Shown: positions 27,324 to 40,176 of the stretch, in pieces | Numbering within the stretch: the first letter of the stretch is position 1 | How the letters are laid out: every line of letters begins with the position of its first letter | Assembly: GCA_013154005.1 (NCBI GenBank) | Contig: JAADDK010000065.1 | Coordinates: 1-40,176 of the forward strand | DNA length: 40,176 nt | Source of the DNA: Methanobacteriota archaeon | GTDB taxonomy: Archaea > Thermoplasmatota > Thermoplasmata > Thermoplasmatales > Aciduliprofundaceae | Direction: 5' to 3' | The notes under the pieces: generated by a model | What the model was told of the DNA's origin: nothing | Database searches by the model: none | Seen by the model: the letters and a program-made list of their open reading frames with translations, nothing else | Position numbers and translations under genes: made by a program

Positions 27324-30300
27324 ATGAGAAGTATTGTGGATTCCCTGTTTAAAAAGAGTGTTGTCAATCACCACATTGCGTCGTACAATGATCTGATTCC
27401 AACGCCGGACAATCTGAACAACATAATGCAGCAGATTGTGGATAGCACCAAAGTGACTGATGAGGATCCTCCGGGTATGATAACACTGGATCCCACCAAA
27501 ACGGGTGGCAGAATAATCAGAATAAAGTTTGGTCGTGATGTGCAGGGTGATGGAAAGAAGGCCATGCAGCCCACCATAAGAATAGGCAAGCCAGAAATAA
27601 AAGAAGCCACCGGCGCCACGGTGCAGATTACACCCATGGAAGCGAGATTGAGGGACATGAGTTATCTGGCACCCATATATCTGGATGTAATCATAGAGGA
27701 GTGCGATGCTGATGGTGTGTGCACGGAAAAGGAGCCTGAGAGTATAAAAATCGGCGATTTTCCGGTGATGGTAAAATCCAAAATATGCACAATTCATGAA
27801 GATAATATAGATGCATATCTGGAGGACATATCAAAAGATAAAAGTATTCTGAACCTGCCATATCGTGAGAAACTTCAGTATGTGGGTGAGGACCCGGACG
27901 ACCCCGGCGGTTATTTCATTGTCGGGGGCAGCGAGCGCGTGCTTGTATCTCTAGAGGACCTTGCACCCAACCGCGTGCTGGTCGAGAAGGAAGAAAAGTA
28001 CAACACGGTTATTGAGGTAGCGAAGGTGTTCTCCCAGCGGGGCGGGTATCGGGCGCTCACAACGCTCGAGAAGAAGGCAGACGGTATTTTGATGGTGTCA
28101 GTGCCCGCGGTGGCGGGTAGTGTGCCACTCATCGTGATAATGAAGGCGCTGGGGCTTGAGCGCGATGATGAGATATACAAATCCATAGTGAGCCATGAGA
28201 AGATGAGCGTCATTGTGATGGCGAATATAGAAGAAGCGGAGAACAAGGACCTGTTCCCTCCCAACGGCATAAGAACGCAGAAAGACGCAATTGCGTATCT
28301 TGAAAAGCGATTCGCTGCCGGACAGGCCAAAGAGTACAGAGAGAAGAGAATCTCGCAGATTCTGGATACTTCGCTTCTGCCCCATCTGGGTGTCAGCCAG
28401 GAGGATAGAATCAAGAAAGCTTACTATCTCGGGAGAATGGCCCGGCGCGTGCTGGAGCTGCATCTAGGGTTGCGCAAGGCGGACGACAAGGATCATCTGG
28501 CAAATAAGAGAATGAAACTATCCGGCGATTTGCTGGAAGAGATGTTCCGTACCGCTTTTGAAGCGCTAATGAAGGACCTTAAATACCAGCTTGAGCGCAC
28601 GTACAATCGCAAGAAAGGTATCAGAGCGCGTGCTGCGGTGCGTCAGGACGTGCTCACTCAGAAGATAATGCACGCGATGAGCACCGGCAACTGGGTTGGC
28701 GGAAGAACGGGTGTATCGCAGTTGCTGGACCGCACCTCGCATATGAGCACGCTCAGCCATCTCAGGCGCGTTATCTCGCCACTCACTCGCTCTCAGCCGC
28801 ACTTTGAAGCAAGAGACCTGCACCCTACGCAGTGGGGTCGGTTGTGTCCCAACGAAACTCCCGAAGGTCAGAACTGCGGTCTGGTCAAGAATGCCGCGCT
28901 GATTATTGACGTCTCCGAGGGGTATCCCGAAGAGGGTGTGATGAAGATTCTTCGCAGTCTGGGCCTGAAACAGATGGACACCGAGAAGGAAGGTTATTCA
29001 CGCGTTTACCTTAACGGTAATCTGGTGGGCTACGTGCGCGATGGTGCCGAGCTCACCACTGAGATACGCAACAGGCGCAGAAAAGGACTGATTTCGCATC
29101 AGATAAATATTCGCTATGATGCTTCCACAGATGAAGTAATCATAAACTCGGACCGTGGCAGGATACGCAGACCTCTGCTGGTTGTGGAGGATAGGAAGAT
29201 TAAGTACACAAGCAAGGTTCGTGAGAGGCTCAGGCAGGGCAAGATTGCCGTGGAGGACCTGGTAAAAGACGGCATTATTGAATGGATAGATGCGGAAGAG
29301 GAAGAGAACAGTTATATTGCAGTGTACCCGTACGATGTGCCAGAGCGCTGCCCGCACTGTGAGCGTGCGCTGGGCCGTAATGACGTGGAGTGGGTGAATC
29401 CGGGAGAGGATAGCATAGTGCTCAGATGCAAGCACTGCGGGCACACTTTCGAGGTGGAGAATCTCATCACCGAGGAGCACACGCATCTAGAGATTGATCC
29501 ACTCCTGATTCTGGGCGCCATTGCCGGGTGCATTCCGTATCCGCATCATAACTCGTCGCCCCGTATCACCATGGGTGCGGCGATGATGAAGCAGTCGCTG
29601 GGCTTGCCGAGCGCAAATTACAGGCGCAGGCCCGACACGCGCGGGCATCTGCTGCATTATCCGCAGGCGCCGCTGGTAAAGACCAAGACCATGGATTTCG
29701 TGAATTTCATGCATCGGCCCGGCGGCCAGAACGCTGTGGTGGCGGTCATCTCGTATCACGGTTATAACATGCAGGACGCCATAGTGATGAACAAAGCATC
29801 TGTGGATCGCGGGTTCGGACGCAGCACATTTTTCAGGACTTACAAGAGCGAAGAGCGCAGATATCCAGGCGGGCAGGAAGATAGATTTGAGATTCCGAGC
29901 CCGGACGTGCGCGGCGCCATGACCGAGGACAAATATCGACTGCTCAACGAGGATGGTATAATCTCGCCAGAAGTGTATGTGCGTGGTGGAGATGTGCTTA
30001 TTGGTAAGACCTCGCCACCCCGATTCCTTGATGAGGAGATGGAACTGCTGGGTCCGCAGAAGCGCAGAGAGAGCAGTGTGACGATGCGTGCAGAAGAGGA
30101 GGGCTGGGTTGATTCCGTGCTGCTCACTGTGAGCGAAAACAATTCCCGGCTTGTGAAGGTTAAGGTTCGCGATGAGCGCATTCCAGAGCTGGGAGATAAG
30201 TTTGCATCGCGCCATGGCCAGAAAGGTGTGGTGGGTGCGCTGGTGCCACAGGAGGATATGCCGTTCACCGAGAGCGGAGTGATTCCTGATTTAATCATCA

Positions 30301-30931
30301 ATCCCCACGCAATTCCTTCGAGAATGACCGTGGGCCACGTCCTTGAGATGATTGGTGGCAAGGTGGGCTCTCTTGAAGGCAGATTTGTGGACGGCACCGT
30401 GTTCAGCGGCGAGCCTGAAAAATCGCTTCGTGAGGCGCTGGTGCGCCACGGATTCAAGCACACCGGTCGCGAGATAATGTACGACGGCATAACAGGCAAG
30501 AAAATCGAGGCGGACATATTCGTGGGTGTGATTTATTACCAGAAACTGCATCACATGGTTGCGGGCAAGTTCCATGCACGCTCGCGCGGCCCTGTGCAGA
30601 TCCTGACCAGACAGCCCACCGAGGGTCGCTCGAGGCAGGGCGGTCTCAGGTTCGGAGAGATGGAGCGCGACACCCTGATCGGCCATGGTGCAGCCATGGT
30701 AATAAAGGATAGGCTACTCGATAACTCTGACGGCGTGGTGCTGTACGTGTGCGGCAATCCTGAGTGCGGACACGTGGCCATATACGATCGTAAGAAGGGC
30801 ATACTTCGCTGTCCCGTGTGCGGAAACACAACTAACATTTATCCGATAGAGACGAGCTATGCGTTCAAGCTGATGCGCGACGAGCTTGCCTCACTTGGCG
30901 TGATTATGCGTTTAAAGGTAGGTGAGATGAA

Positions 30932-30935
<4 letters not shown>
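27324..30935 (+). CDS. rpoB: DNA-directed RNA polymerase subunit B (unsplit)
   Basis: 1203 aa; [33 protein letters not shown]-terminal zinc ribbon [10 protein letters not shown]...CPVCG. Confidence 0.98.
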
Positions 30936-35175
<4,240 letters not shown>

Positions 35176-35181
35176 TGATAA

Positions 35182-35460
35182 ATGAAAAGAGAAGTGCTAG
35201 CAAAGGAAATGAAGAAGATAATGAAGACGGGAAAGATATATCTGGGTATGCGTCAGGCAGAGCGTGCCATAAAGAATGGCGAGGCAAAGCTGCTCATAGT
35301 GGCCAACAACGCACCAGAAGTGCCAGAGGCAAGTGTACCTATCATAAAACTGGATGGTGATGGGTTTGAGCTGGGTGCACTGTGCGGCAAGCCGTTCAGC
35401 GTGGCGATAGTCACAGTGGTATCCGAGGGCGAGGGTAAATTAAGCAGTATGGTGAAGTGA
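35182..35460 (+). CDS. rpl30e: 50S ribosomal protein L30e
   Basis: GKIYLGMRQAERAIKNGEAKLLIVANNAP...LDGDGFELGALCGKPFSVAIVTV. Confidence 0.93.
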   Translation: MKREVLAKEMKKIMKTGKIYLGMRQAERAIKNGEAKLLIVANNAPEVPEASVPIIKLDGDGFELGALCGKPFSVAIVTVVSEGEGKLSSMVK

Positions 35461-35462
35461 AG

Positions 35463-35885
35463 ATGAATATAACCCTGAACGCACAGACACTCAGATACAT
35501 TTCTATTTTTGAAGCGGCAACCAATGCCGAAGTGAAAGATTGCATTGAGAAAGAGGATACGATTATATTCATAGTGCAGCCGCATAACATAAAGAAGGTG
35601 CTCGTGAATCACGGTGAGAAAATACAGACGTTGCGTAAAATGCTGCAGAAAAACGTGATTGTTTACGAGTATTCTCCCGATGTGGTGCGCTTTACCAGAA
35701 ACGTGTTTCGGAGATACGGGGTGAAAAATGTAAAGGTGACCAACGAGAATGGTGAGTTCAGCTTGATAGTGTATGTTGACCAGAAAGAGAAGGCAAGAGC
35801 AATCGGCAGAGACGGAAAAAATCTGCGTCTTGCACGGGAAATTATAGGCAGGCATTTTCCCATAAAAAGTATAATAATAATGTGA
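35463..35885 (+). CDS. nusA: NusA-like KH-domain transcription factor
   Basis: Archaeal NusA-like; KH motif YVDQKEKARAIGRDGKNLRLAREIIGRHF. GTG 35457 is an alternative start. Confidence 0.92.
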   Translation: MNITLNAQTLRYISIFEAATNAEVKDCIEKEDTIIFIVQPHNIKKVLVNHGEKIQTLRKMLQKNVIVYEYSPDVVRFTRNVFRRYGVKNVKVTNENGEFSLIVYVDQKEKARAIGRDGKNLRLAREIIGRHFPIKSIIIM

Positions 35886-35895
35886 GGTGGTCGGT

Positions 35896-36114
35896 ATGAA
35901 GATGTTTATTAAGCTGTTTTTCAGCGCGGAGGGCCCAAATCCCTTGGAGATACTTAGGAAAATACAGGGGCTGGGTTTTCAGCCGGTGTTTGGGCAGTAT
36001 GATCTGGTGCGGGAGGTTAAAGATATCGACGAGTATATCCATGTGGTGGAGGAGCTGCACAACTCGCTGAGAGGTACGAAAGTATTTTATAATCTATACT
36101 CCACGAAGGAGTAG
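35896..36114 (+). CDS. Small conserved-looking hypothetical protein at the end of the rpo operon
   Basis: MKMFIKLFFSAEGPNPLEILRKIQGLGFQPVFGQYDLVREVKDIDEYIHVVEELHNSLRG. GAGGTGGT SD-like sequence just upstream. Confidence 0.65.
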   Translation: MKMFIKLFFSAEGPNPLEILRKIQGLGFQPVFGQYDLVREVKDIDEYIHVVEELHNSLRGTKVFYNLYSTKE

Positions 36115-36816
36115 ATAGTCTTTTATTATTTTACCGTGGTCAAAGGCGAGTTTGGGCAGGTTATTTAGGGGTATGAATTTTACTCCAGCAGCATCATCAC
36201 CGCTTTTCAGTTTTCCGCCGATTTTTTTCACCTCGTAAGCCACGGTTACTGTGTGGTCCCGCGGGTCTCTATTGGGATCAGAGTACACGCCTACCAGTTT
36301 GGTGACTTTTATATCCAACCCGGTCTCTTCTTTCATTTCTCTGACCGCTGCATCTTCGGTTTTTTCTCCATATTCCACAAATCCTCCGGGTAGCGCGTAC
36401 ATGCCTTTGAACGGCTCGCGTTTTCGCTGAATGAGCAGAATTTTATCCTTTTCCACTAAAATCATATCCACTGTGAGTGAGGGCTTGATGTACGGGTGCT
36501 TGCTTACGTACCTGAACACTTTATCGTATTTTTCGTATTCTTCTATCAATTTCTTGCCCGCCGGGGTGAGATGCGATTCCCCGCCTCCCTTGCCTCCACG
36601 GGCTGAGGCTATGATCTCCGTGCCCGTGTTTTCTTCAATTTCTTTAATCAGGCCCCAGGCATGACGATATGACATGCCCAGCTCTATGGCCGCCTGTCTC
36701 AAACTTCCCAGCTTTTCGATATTTTTCAGAAGGAGATAACCACCCTGTCCGAATATGTAACCGTTCCTGCCCTCGAACCAGAACTTATATTTCAGTTCCA
36801 TAATTCGCAAATGCAT
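36094..36816 (-). CDS. ModE-type winged-HTH domain fused to NUDIX hydrolase
   Basis: GSLRQAAIELGMSYRHAWGLIKEIEENTG...GGKGGGESHLTPAGKKL, then NUDIX box GFVEYGEKTEDAAVREMKEETGL. ORF opens at 36873; start probably 36816 or 36801. Confidence 0.9.
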   Translation of the reverse strand: MHLRIMELKYKFWFEGRNGYIFGQGGYLLLKNIEKLGSLRQAAIELGMSYRHAWGLIKEIEENTGTEIIASARGGKGGGESHLTPAGKKLIEEYEKYDKVFRYVSKHPYIKPSLTVDMILVEKDKILLIQRKREPFKGMYALPGGFVEYGEKTEDAAVREMKEETGLDIKVTKLVGVYSDPNRDPRDHTVTVAYEVKKIGGKLKSGDDAAGVKFIPLNNLPKLAFDHGKIIKDYLLLRGV

Positions 36817-36853
36817 TGCTGCAATTTTAAAGTTTCTAAAAAAGGAAAAAAGA

Positions 36854-37201
36854 TTACTGTTTGAAATCTTCAATTGCTTTCATCAACGGAATGAGATGCA
36901 TCAGTGCAGGGCCTCCGGCCATCATTACTGCCACAAATCCCGCTTCAATCAGTTCATCGGGCGTGGCTCCTGCCTGCAGCGCGTTCTTGGTATGGAATAC
37001 TATGCACCATTCGCAGCCTGTGGCAATGCCCAGAGCCATGGCAATGAGCTCCTTCGTCTTTGTATCAAGCGCCTTTTCACTAATTACCCGTCGAAGAAAC
37101 GACATGAACGAGCCGGTCTCCTGAGGATACTTTTCACTGAGGGCCTTCAGATATTTTTCTATCTCTTCGAGTTTCTCCTGCGAATTTTCCATATTATTCA
37201 C
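36854..37201 (-). CDS. Carboxymuconolactone decarboxylase / AhpD-like protein
   Basis: Motif ATGCEWCIVFHTKNALQAGATPDELIEA (CxxCxxxH). Confidence 0.9.
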   Translation of the reverse strand: MNNMENSQEKLEEIEKYLKALSEKYPQETGSFMSFLRRVISEKALDTKTKELIAMALGIATGCEWCIVFHTKNALQAGATPDELIEAGFVAVMMAGGPALMHLIPLMKAIEDFKQ

Positions 37202-37233
37202 CTCATTTAACCATAATACGACACAATATTTAA

Positions 37234-37266
37234 GAATTTCGTTTTTTTATTTACGAATTTCGTTTT
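37234..37266. promoter_or_regulatory. 21-bp-spaced direct repeat GAATTTCGTTTT in the AhpD / MFS divergent promoter region
   Basis: GAATTTCGTTTT at 37234-37245 and 37255-37266, immediately upstream of the reverse-strand TATA (TTAAATATT) of the AhpD-like gene. Confidence 0.55.
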
Positions 37267-37319
37267 ATGGCTGCGTCAGGAATTTGATAAACTGTTATAT
37301 ACTCATTCATCGATGCCGA

Positions 37320-38555
37320 ATGGTGATCCTGAAAGACAGGATGTTTTACAAGTTCTCCGCATACGGATTCTTGAAAAATCTCAGGCTGTTTGAGCCGTTC
37401 CTCATTCTGTTCTTTCTCAGCTCTGGATTATCTTACACGGATATCGGTATTCTTTACGCCACCGCGGAGATTTCCACCAATCTTGCCGAGATTCCCACGG
37501 GTATATATGCGGATATATTTGGACGGCGTAAGTCCATGCTGATGGGATTTGGGGCGTATCTGGTGACATTTTCATTGTTTTATCTCACTTCTAATTTCTA
37601 CGTTTTTTTAGTGGCGATGGTGCTCTACGGAATCGGCGATGCTTTTCGTTCCGGAACGCATAAGGCGATGATTTTAGAGTATCTGAAAATTAAGAATATG
37701 ATGGACAAGAAGGTAGAATACTATGGGAGCACGCGTGCTGCCTCGCAGTTCGGCTCTGCAATAAACTCGCTTCTCGCAGGACTAATCGTTTTTTACACGG
37801 GCGATTATCATCTTATATTTCTGATTACCATCATTCCGTACGTGGCAGATTTTATCAATCTGGCCACTTACCCGAAGGAGCTGGACGGAGATATAATAAA
37901 AAATAAGCGTCGTGATTTTCGCAAACAGGTTCGCGCTACGTTCTCGGATTTTGCAGCAATGTTCAAAAATAAATTTGCATTTAAAGCGCTTCTCAATTCT
38001 GCAGTGTTCGATGCGGGGTTCAAGTCCTCGAAGGATTATTTACAGCCAATTTTGCAGTCGTTTGCACTCTCTCTCCCGGTGCTTCTTTACATGAGCGGCG
38101 ATGAAAGAACCGCAATAGTTGTTGGCATTGTGTACTTTTTCCTGTATCTGCTTTCGAGCTATGCGTCCAAGAAGGCGCACGTGGTTGTGAAGAAAGTTAA
38201 GAATATTGTGTTTGCAATAAATATCATATTCGTTCTCGGCACTCTGTTCATCATGTTTGCAGGACTTGCATACGCGTTCGAGCTGTTTCTCTTGTCCATT
38301 GTTCTATTTATCTCTCTACACGTGCTCTTCAACATGCGCAGGCCCATGAATGTAAGCTATGTGAGCGATAAGATTTCGTCAAGGGTTATGGCTTCCGGGT
38401 TGAGTGTGGAGTCGCAGATGAAGATGATATTCTCCGCCACGTTTTCCTTCCTTATCGGGTTCTTTGCCGATAAGTTTGGAGTGGGACACGCGCTTTTTAT
38501 AGTGGGCATGCTCATTCTTATAATCTTTCCGCTGGCGTATCTGCGTGAAGAGTAA
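37320..38555 (+). CDS. Major facilitator superfamily transporter
   Basis: About 12 hydrophobic segments; EIPTGIYADIFGRRKSMLMGFGAYLV (MFS motif A-like). TTATATAC about 27 nt upstream of ATG 37320. Confidence 0.88.
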   Translation: MVILKDRMFYKFSAYGFLKNLRLFEPFLILFFLSSGLSYTDIGILYATAEISTNLAEIPTGIYADIFGRRKSMLMGFGAYLVTFSLFYLTSNFYVFLVAMVLYGIGDAFRSGTHKAMILEYLKIKNMMDKKVEYYGSTRAASQFGSAINSLLAGLIVFYTGDYHLIFLITIIPYVADFINLATYPKELDGDIIKNKRRDFRKQVRATFSDFAAMFKNKFAFKALLNSAVFDAGFKSSKDYLQPILQSFALSLPVLLYMSGDERTAIVVGIVYFFLYLLSSYASKKAHVVVKKVKNIVFAINIIFVLGTLFIMFAGLAYAFELFLLSIVLFISLHVLFNMRRPMNVSYVSDKISSRVMASGLSVESQMKMIFSATFSFLIGFFADKFGVGHALFIVGMLILIIFPLAYLREE

Positions 38556-38584
38556 ATTTAAACTTCTCTTTCACATGCCCCCAT

Positions 38585-39088
38585 ATGAATCCGAAAGTGC
38601 ATGAGTCTGCATATATTGCCCCAAGTGCGGTGATCGTTGGTGATGTTCGCGTTGCGGAGGGAGTGAGCGTCTGGGACGGTGCGGTGCTTCGCGGAGACGT
38701 CTCGTACATCGTGGTGGGAAAAAACAGCAACATTCAGGATAATGTGGTGGTGCATGTCTCGCACGGAGTGCCCACAGTAATCGGCGAAAACGTCACTGTC
38801 GGGCATCTGGCCATGGTGCATGCAGCAACTATACACGATAACGTGATAGTGGGAATCCATGCCGTGGTGCTGGACGGTGCGGAGATCGGAGAGGGAAGTG
38901 TGATTGGCGCGGGTTCGGTTGTCACTCCCGGCACAAAGATACCACCCAATTCACTCGTGCTTGGCATACCTGGCAAGGTGGTGCGGCAGGGTCCAGACGT
39001 GAAAGAGATGGCGGTGAAAAACGGGCTGGTTTACCAGCAATTGAGAGATGAGCATCTGGCCGGCAAATACGGACGTTATAGACAATGA
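38585..39088 (+). CDS. Gamma-class carbonic anhydrase-like protein (left-handed beta-helix)
   Basis: Hexapeptide repeats; NIQDNVVVHVSHG, VTVGHLAMVHAATIHDNVIVG (metal-binding His pattern). Confidence 0.9.
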   Translation: MNPKVHESAYIAPSAVIVGDVRVAEGVSVWDGAVLRGDVSYIVVGKNSNIQDNVVVHVSHGVPTVIGENVTVGHLAMVHAATIHDNVIVGIHAVVLDGAEIGEGSVIGAGSVVTPGTKIPPNSLVLGIPGKVVRQGPDVKEMAVKNGLVYQQLRDEHLAGKYGRYRQ

Positions 39089-39163
39089 ATTTGAAAGTTC
39101 AATAATTGTTCCAAAAAATTTATATTCTTATTTTTCATTAGTTCATATAGGGAGGTAAGTTAG

Positions 39164-39280
39164 ATGGTACCCCACAAGAAAAGACAGGAATACAGTATGG
39201 AAAGAGAAATTGAAAGAGAGGTGGAAGAAATTCTCAAGGGTGAGGAGGCGGATATTTTCGCCGAAGAAGAATCTATGTGA
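39164..39280 (+). CDS. Highly charged 38-aa small protein
   Basis: MVPHKKRQEYSMEREIEREVEEILKGEEADIFAEEESM. GGAGGT SD 7 nt upstream and AATTTATATT box at 39117-39126. Below the length limit of the ORF track. Confidence 0.6.
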   Translation: MVPHKKRQEYSMEREIEREVEEILKGEEADIFAEEESM

Positions 39281-39353
39281 TTTTTATTCTCATCTTTCAT
39301 TTTTCTTTTTTGAGCGAAAGGTAAATTAATAAGTTGTTCATACTCCACCCAGA

Positions 39354-39438
39354 GCGGGGGTTGTCGAGCTTGGCCAAAGGCGCTGGCTTGAGGGGCCAGT
39401 CCCGTAGGGGTTCCTGGGTTCAAATCCCAGCCCCCGCA
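39354..39438 (+). tRNA. tRNA-Leu (anticodon GAG)
   Basis: GCGGGGG/CCCCCGC acceptor, anticodon arm CTGGC-TTGAGGG-GCCAG, long class II variable arm TCCCGTAGGGGTTC, T arm CTGGG-TTCAAAT-CCCAG, discriminator A. Confidence 0.95.
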
Positions 39439-39439
39439 C

Positions 39440-39784
39440 TCACTTTGTTCGTGCGGTTCCTGTACTCGCAAAATTCCTTTGGAATTTTTCTCCTCCCTGC
39501 CCCCGCATCCCTTCGGGTTTTGGGTGTTTTTGAGGGTTTTCATTAACATTGCTATCTGCTGTTTTTGGCATACTAATATCATCTTGGGTTTTAAAACTCC
39601 TCACTGCGGTTTTATTCTCCTCCTCGCTTACGATTTCTACTAGAAAATGCGAAGAATCTATGCGATATATGTTCGCATACTTGCCTATACAATCACTGTA
39701 TTCTTTGGGGAATCTGAGCATGGGGTACGCGATATTTTTCTTTGCAGAAAGCCGTGTTATACGGGTTTTTCCAATCAGCTCCAT
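39440..39784 (-). CDS. Hypothetical protein ending next to tRNA-Leu
   Basis: 114 aa. Ordered N-terminal half (IAYPMLRFPKEYSDCIGKYANIYRIDSSHFLVEIV) and low-complexity C-terminus. Confidence 0.5.
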   Translation of the reverse strand: MELIGKTRITRLSAKKNIAYPMLRFPKEYSDCIGKYANIYRIDSSHFLVEIVSEEENKTAVRSFKTQDDISMPKTADSNVNENPQKHPKPEGMRGQGGEKFQRNFASTGTARTK

Positions 39785-39801
39785 GGCTGAGGTATTTACT
39801 T

Positions 39802-39819
39802 AAAAGTTTTAAAACTTTT
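39802..39819. promoter_or_regulatory. 18-bp perfect palindrome overlapping a putative TATA
   Basis: AAAAGTTTTAAAACTTTT, with a related GTTTTTAAAACT at 39825-39836. Confidence 0.6.
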
Positions 39820-39893
39820 GGGCGGTTTTTAAAACTCTATGAGACATAGGGGACTTTCAAAATAGATTTATACATTCAGGTATCTTTATCATT

Positions 39894-40176
39894 ATGACTG
39901 TCAGGGTAATGGTGGATATCTATGAACCCAAAGAGTTAAGGCTCGCGCTAGCTGGTGAGATTAGAGACATGGACTTGGAGTTGGTGGAAGAAGATCGCCG
40001 GGAGGCCGGCGGGGATTTCGTTATAGAATCGCCACGGAGCGAGATATGGATTGAGAGAAAAACAATCTCGGACATATTCTCATCACTCATGCGCAATGTT
40101 TACGAGCACGGCAAACCTAAACCAGAAGGGAGAGAGAGAAGGCTGTTTACGCAACTGCTGAAATTGAAAGGAGATA
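39894..40176 (+). CDS. ERCC4 (XPF/Hef/Mus81)-type nuclease domain protein, truncated by window edge
   Basis: MTVRVMVDIYEPKELRLALAGEI...VIESPRSEIWIERKTISDIFSSLMR...GRERRLFTQLLKLKGD (ERKxxxD nuclease motif). TTTATACA 27 nt upstream. Confidence 0.9.
   Translation, partial: MTVRVMVDIYEPKELRLALAGEIRDMDLELVEEDRREAGGDFVIESPRSEIWIERKTISDIFSSLMRNVYEHGKPKPEGRERRLFTQLLKLKGD

Noticed and set aside
29487-30517. Long antisense ORFs within rpoB (242 aa and 225 aa)
   Set aside because: Shadow ORFs of a highly biased conserved gene, with no start signal, no domains and an unnatural composition.

Overview
The window is archaeal chromosome, probably euryarchaeal and Thermoplasmatota/Aciduliprofundum-like. That placement is inferred from an unsplit rpoB, split rpoA1/rpoA2, archaeal EF-2/EF-1alpha, and TATA box A promoters with many apparently leaderless genes. 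I support about 45 CDSs and three tRNAs: Arg-CCU, Lys-UUU and Leu-GAG.

The backbone has two informational blocks: rpsL-rps7-EF2-EF1A-rps10 (6.6-11.6 kb) and tRNA-Lys-rpoH-rpoB-rpoA1-rpoA2-rpl30e-nusA (27-36 kb). About 15 kb separates them, and they are in the reverse of the common archaeal order. Other recognisable genes are mutS and mutL (with an intact endonuclease motif), Pcc1, an OB/HD exoribonuclease-like protein, Dph6, an isopentenyl-phosphate-kinase-like protein next to a SEC59/VTE5-type kinase, argF, an IMPase-NADK-JAMM operon, an HTH-NUDIX fusion, an AhpD-like protein, an MFS transporter, gamma-carbonic anhydrase and the start of an ERCC4 nuclease.

The more accessory part (13-20 kb) has a large beta-helix surface protein with a PEF-type C-terminal sorting signal. 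It is followed by a PadR / SdpI-DUF1648-like / tandem ABC transporter cassette whose two ATPase genes share a near-identical internal patch.

The best leads are: (i) a possible isoprenol salvage pair with a non-canonical kinase glycine loop; (ii) a PadR-SdpI-double-ABC cassette with signs of gene conversion; (iii) an IMPase/NADK/JAMM overlapping operon; (iv) tRNA-mRNA dicistrons, including one that leads the RNA polymerase operon; and (v) palindromic or direct-repeat promoter elements. I found no CRISPR array, rRNA, IS element or intein. All assignments come from reading the sequence by eye; no database search was run.
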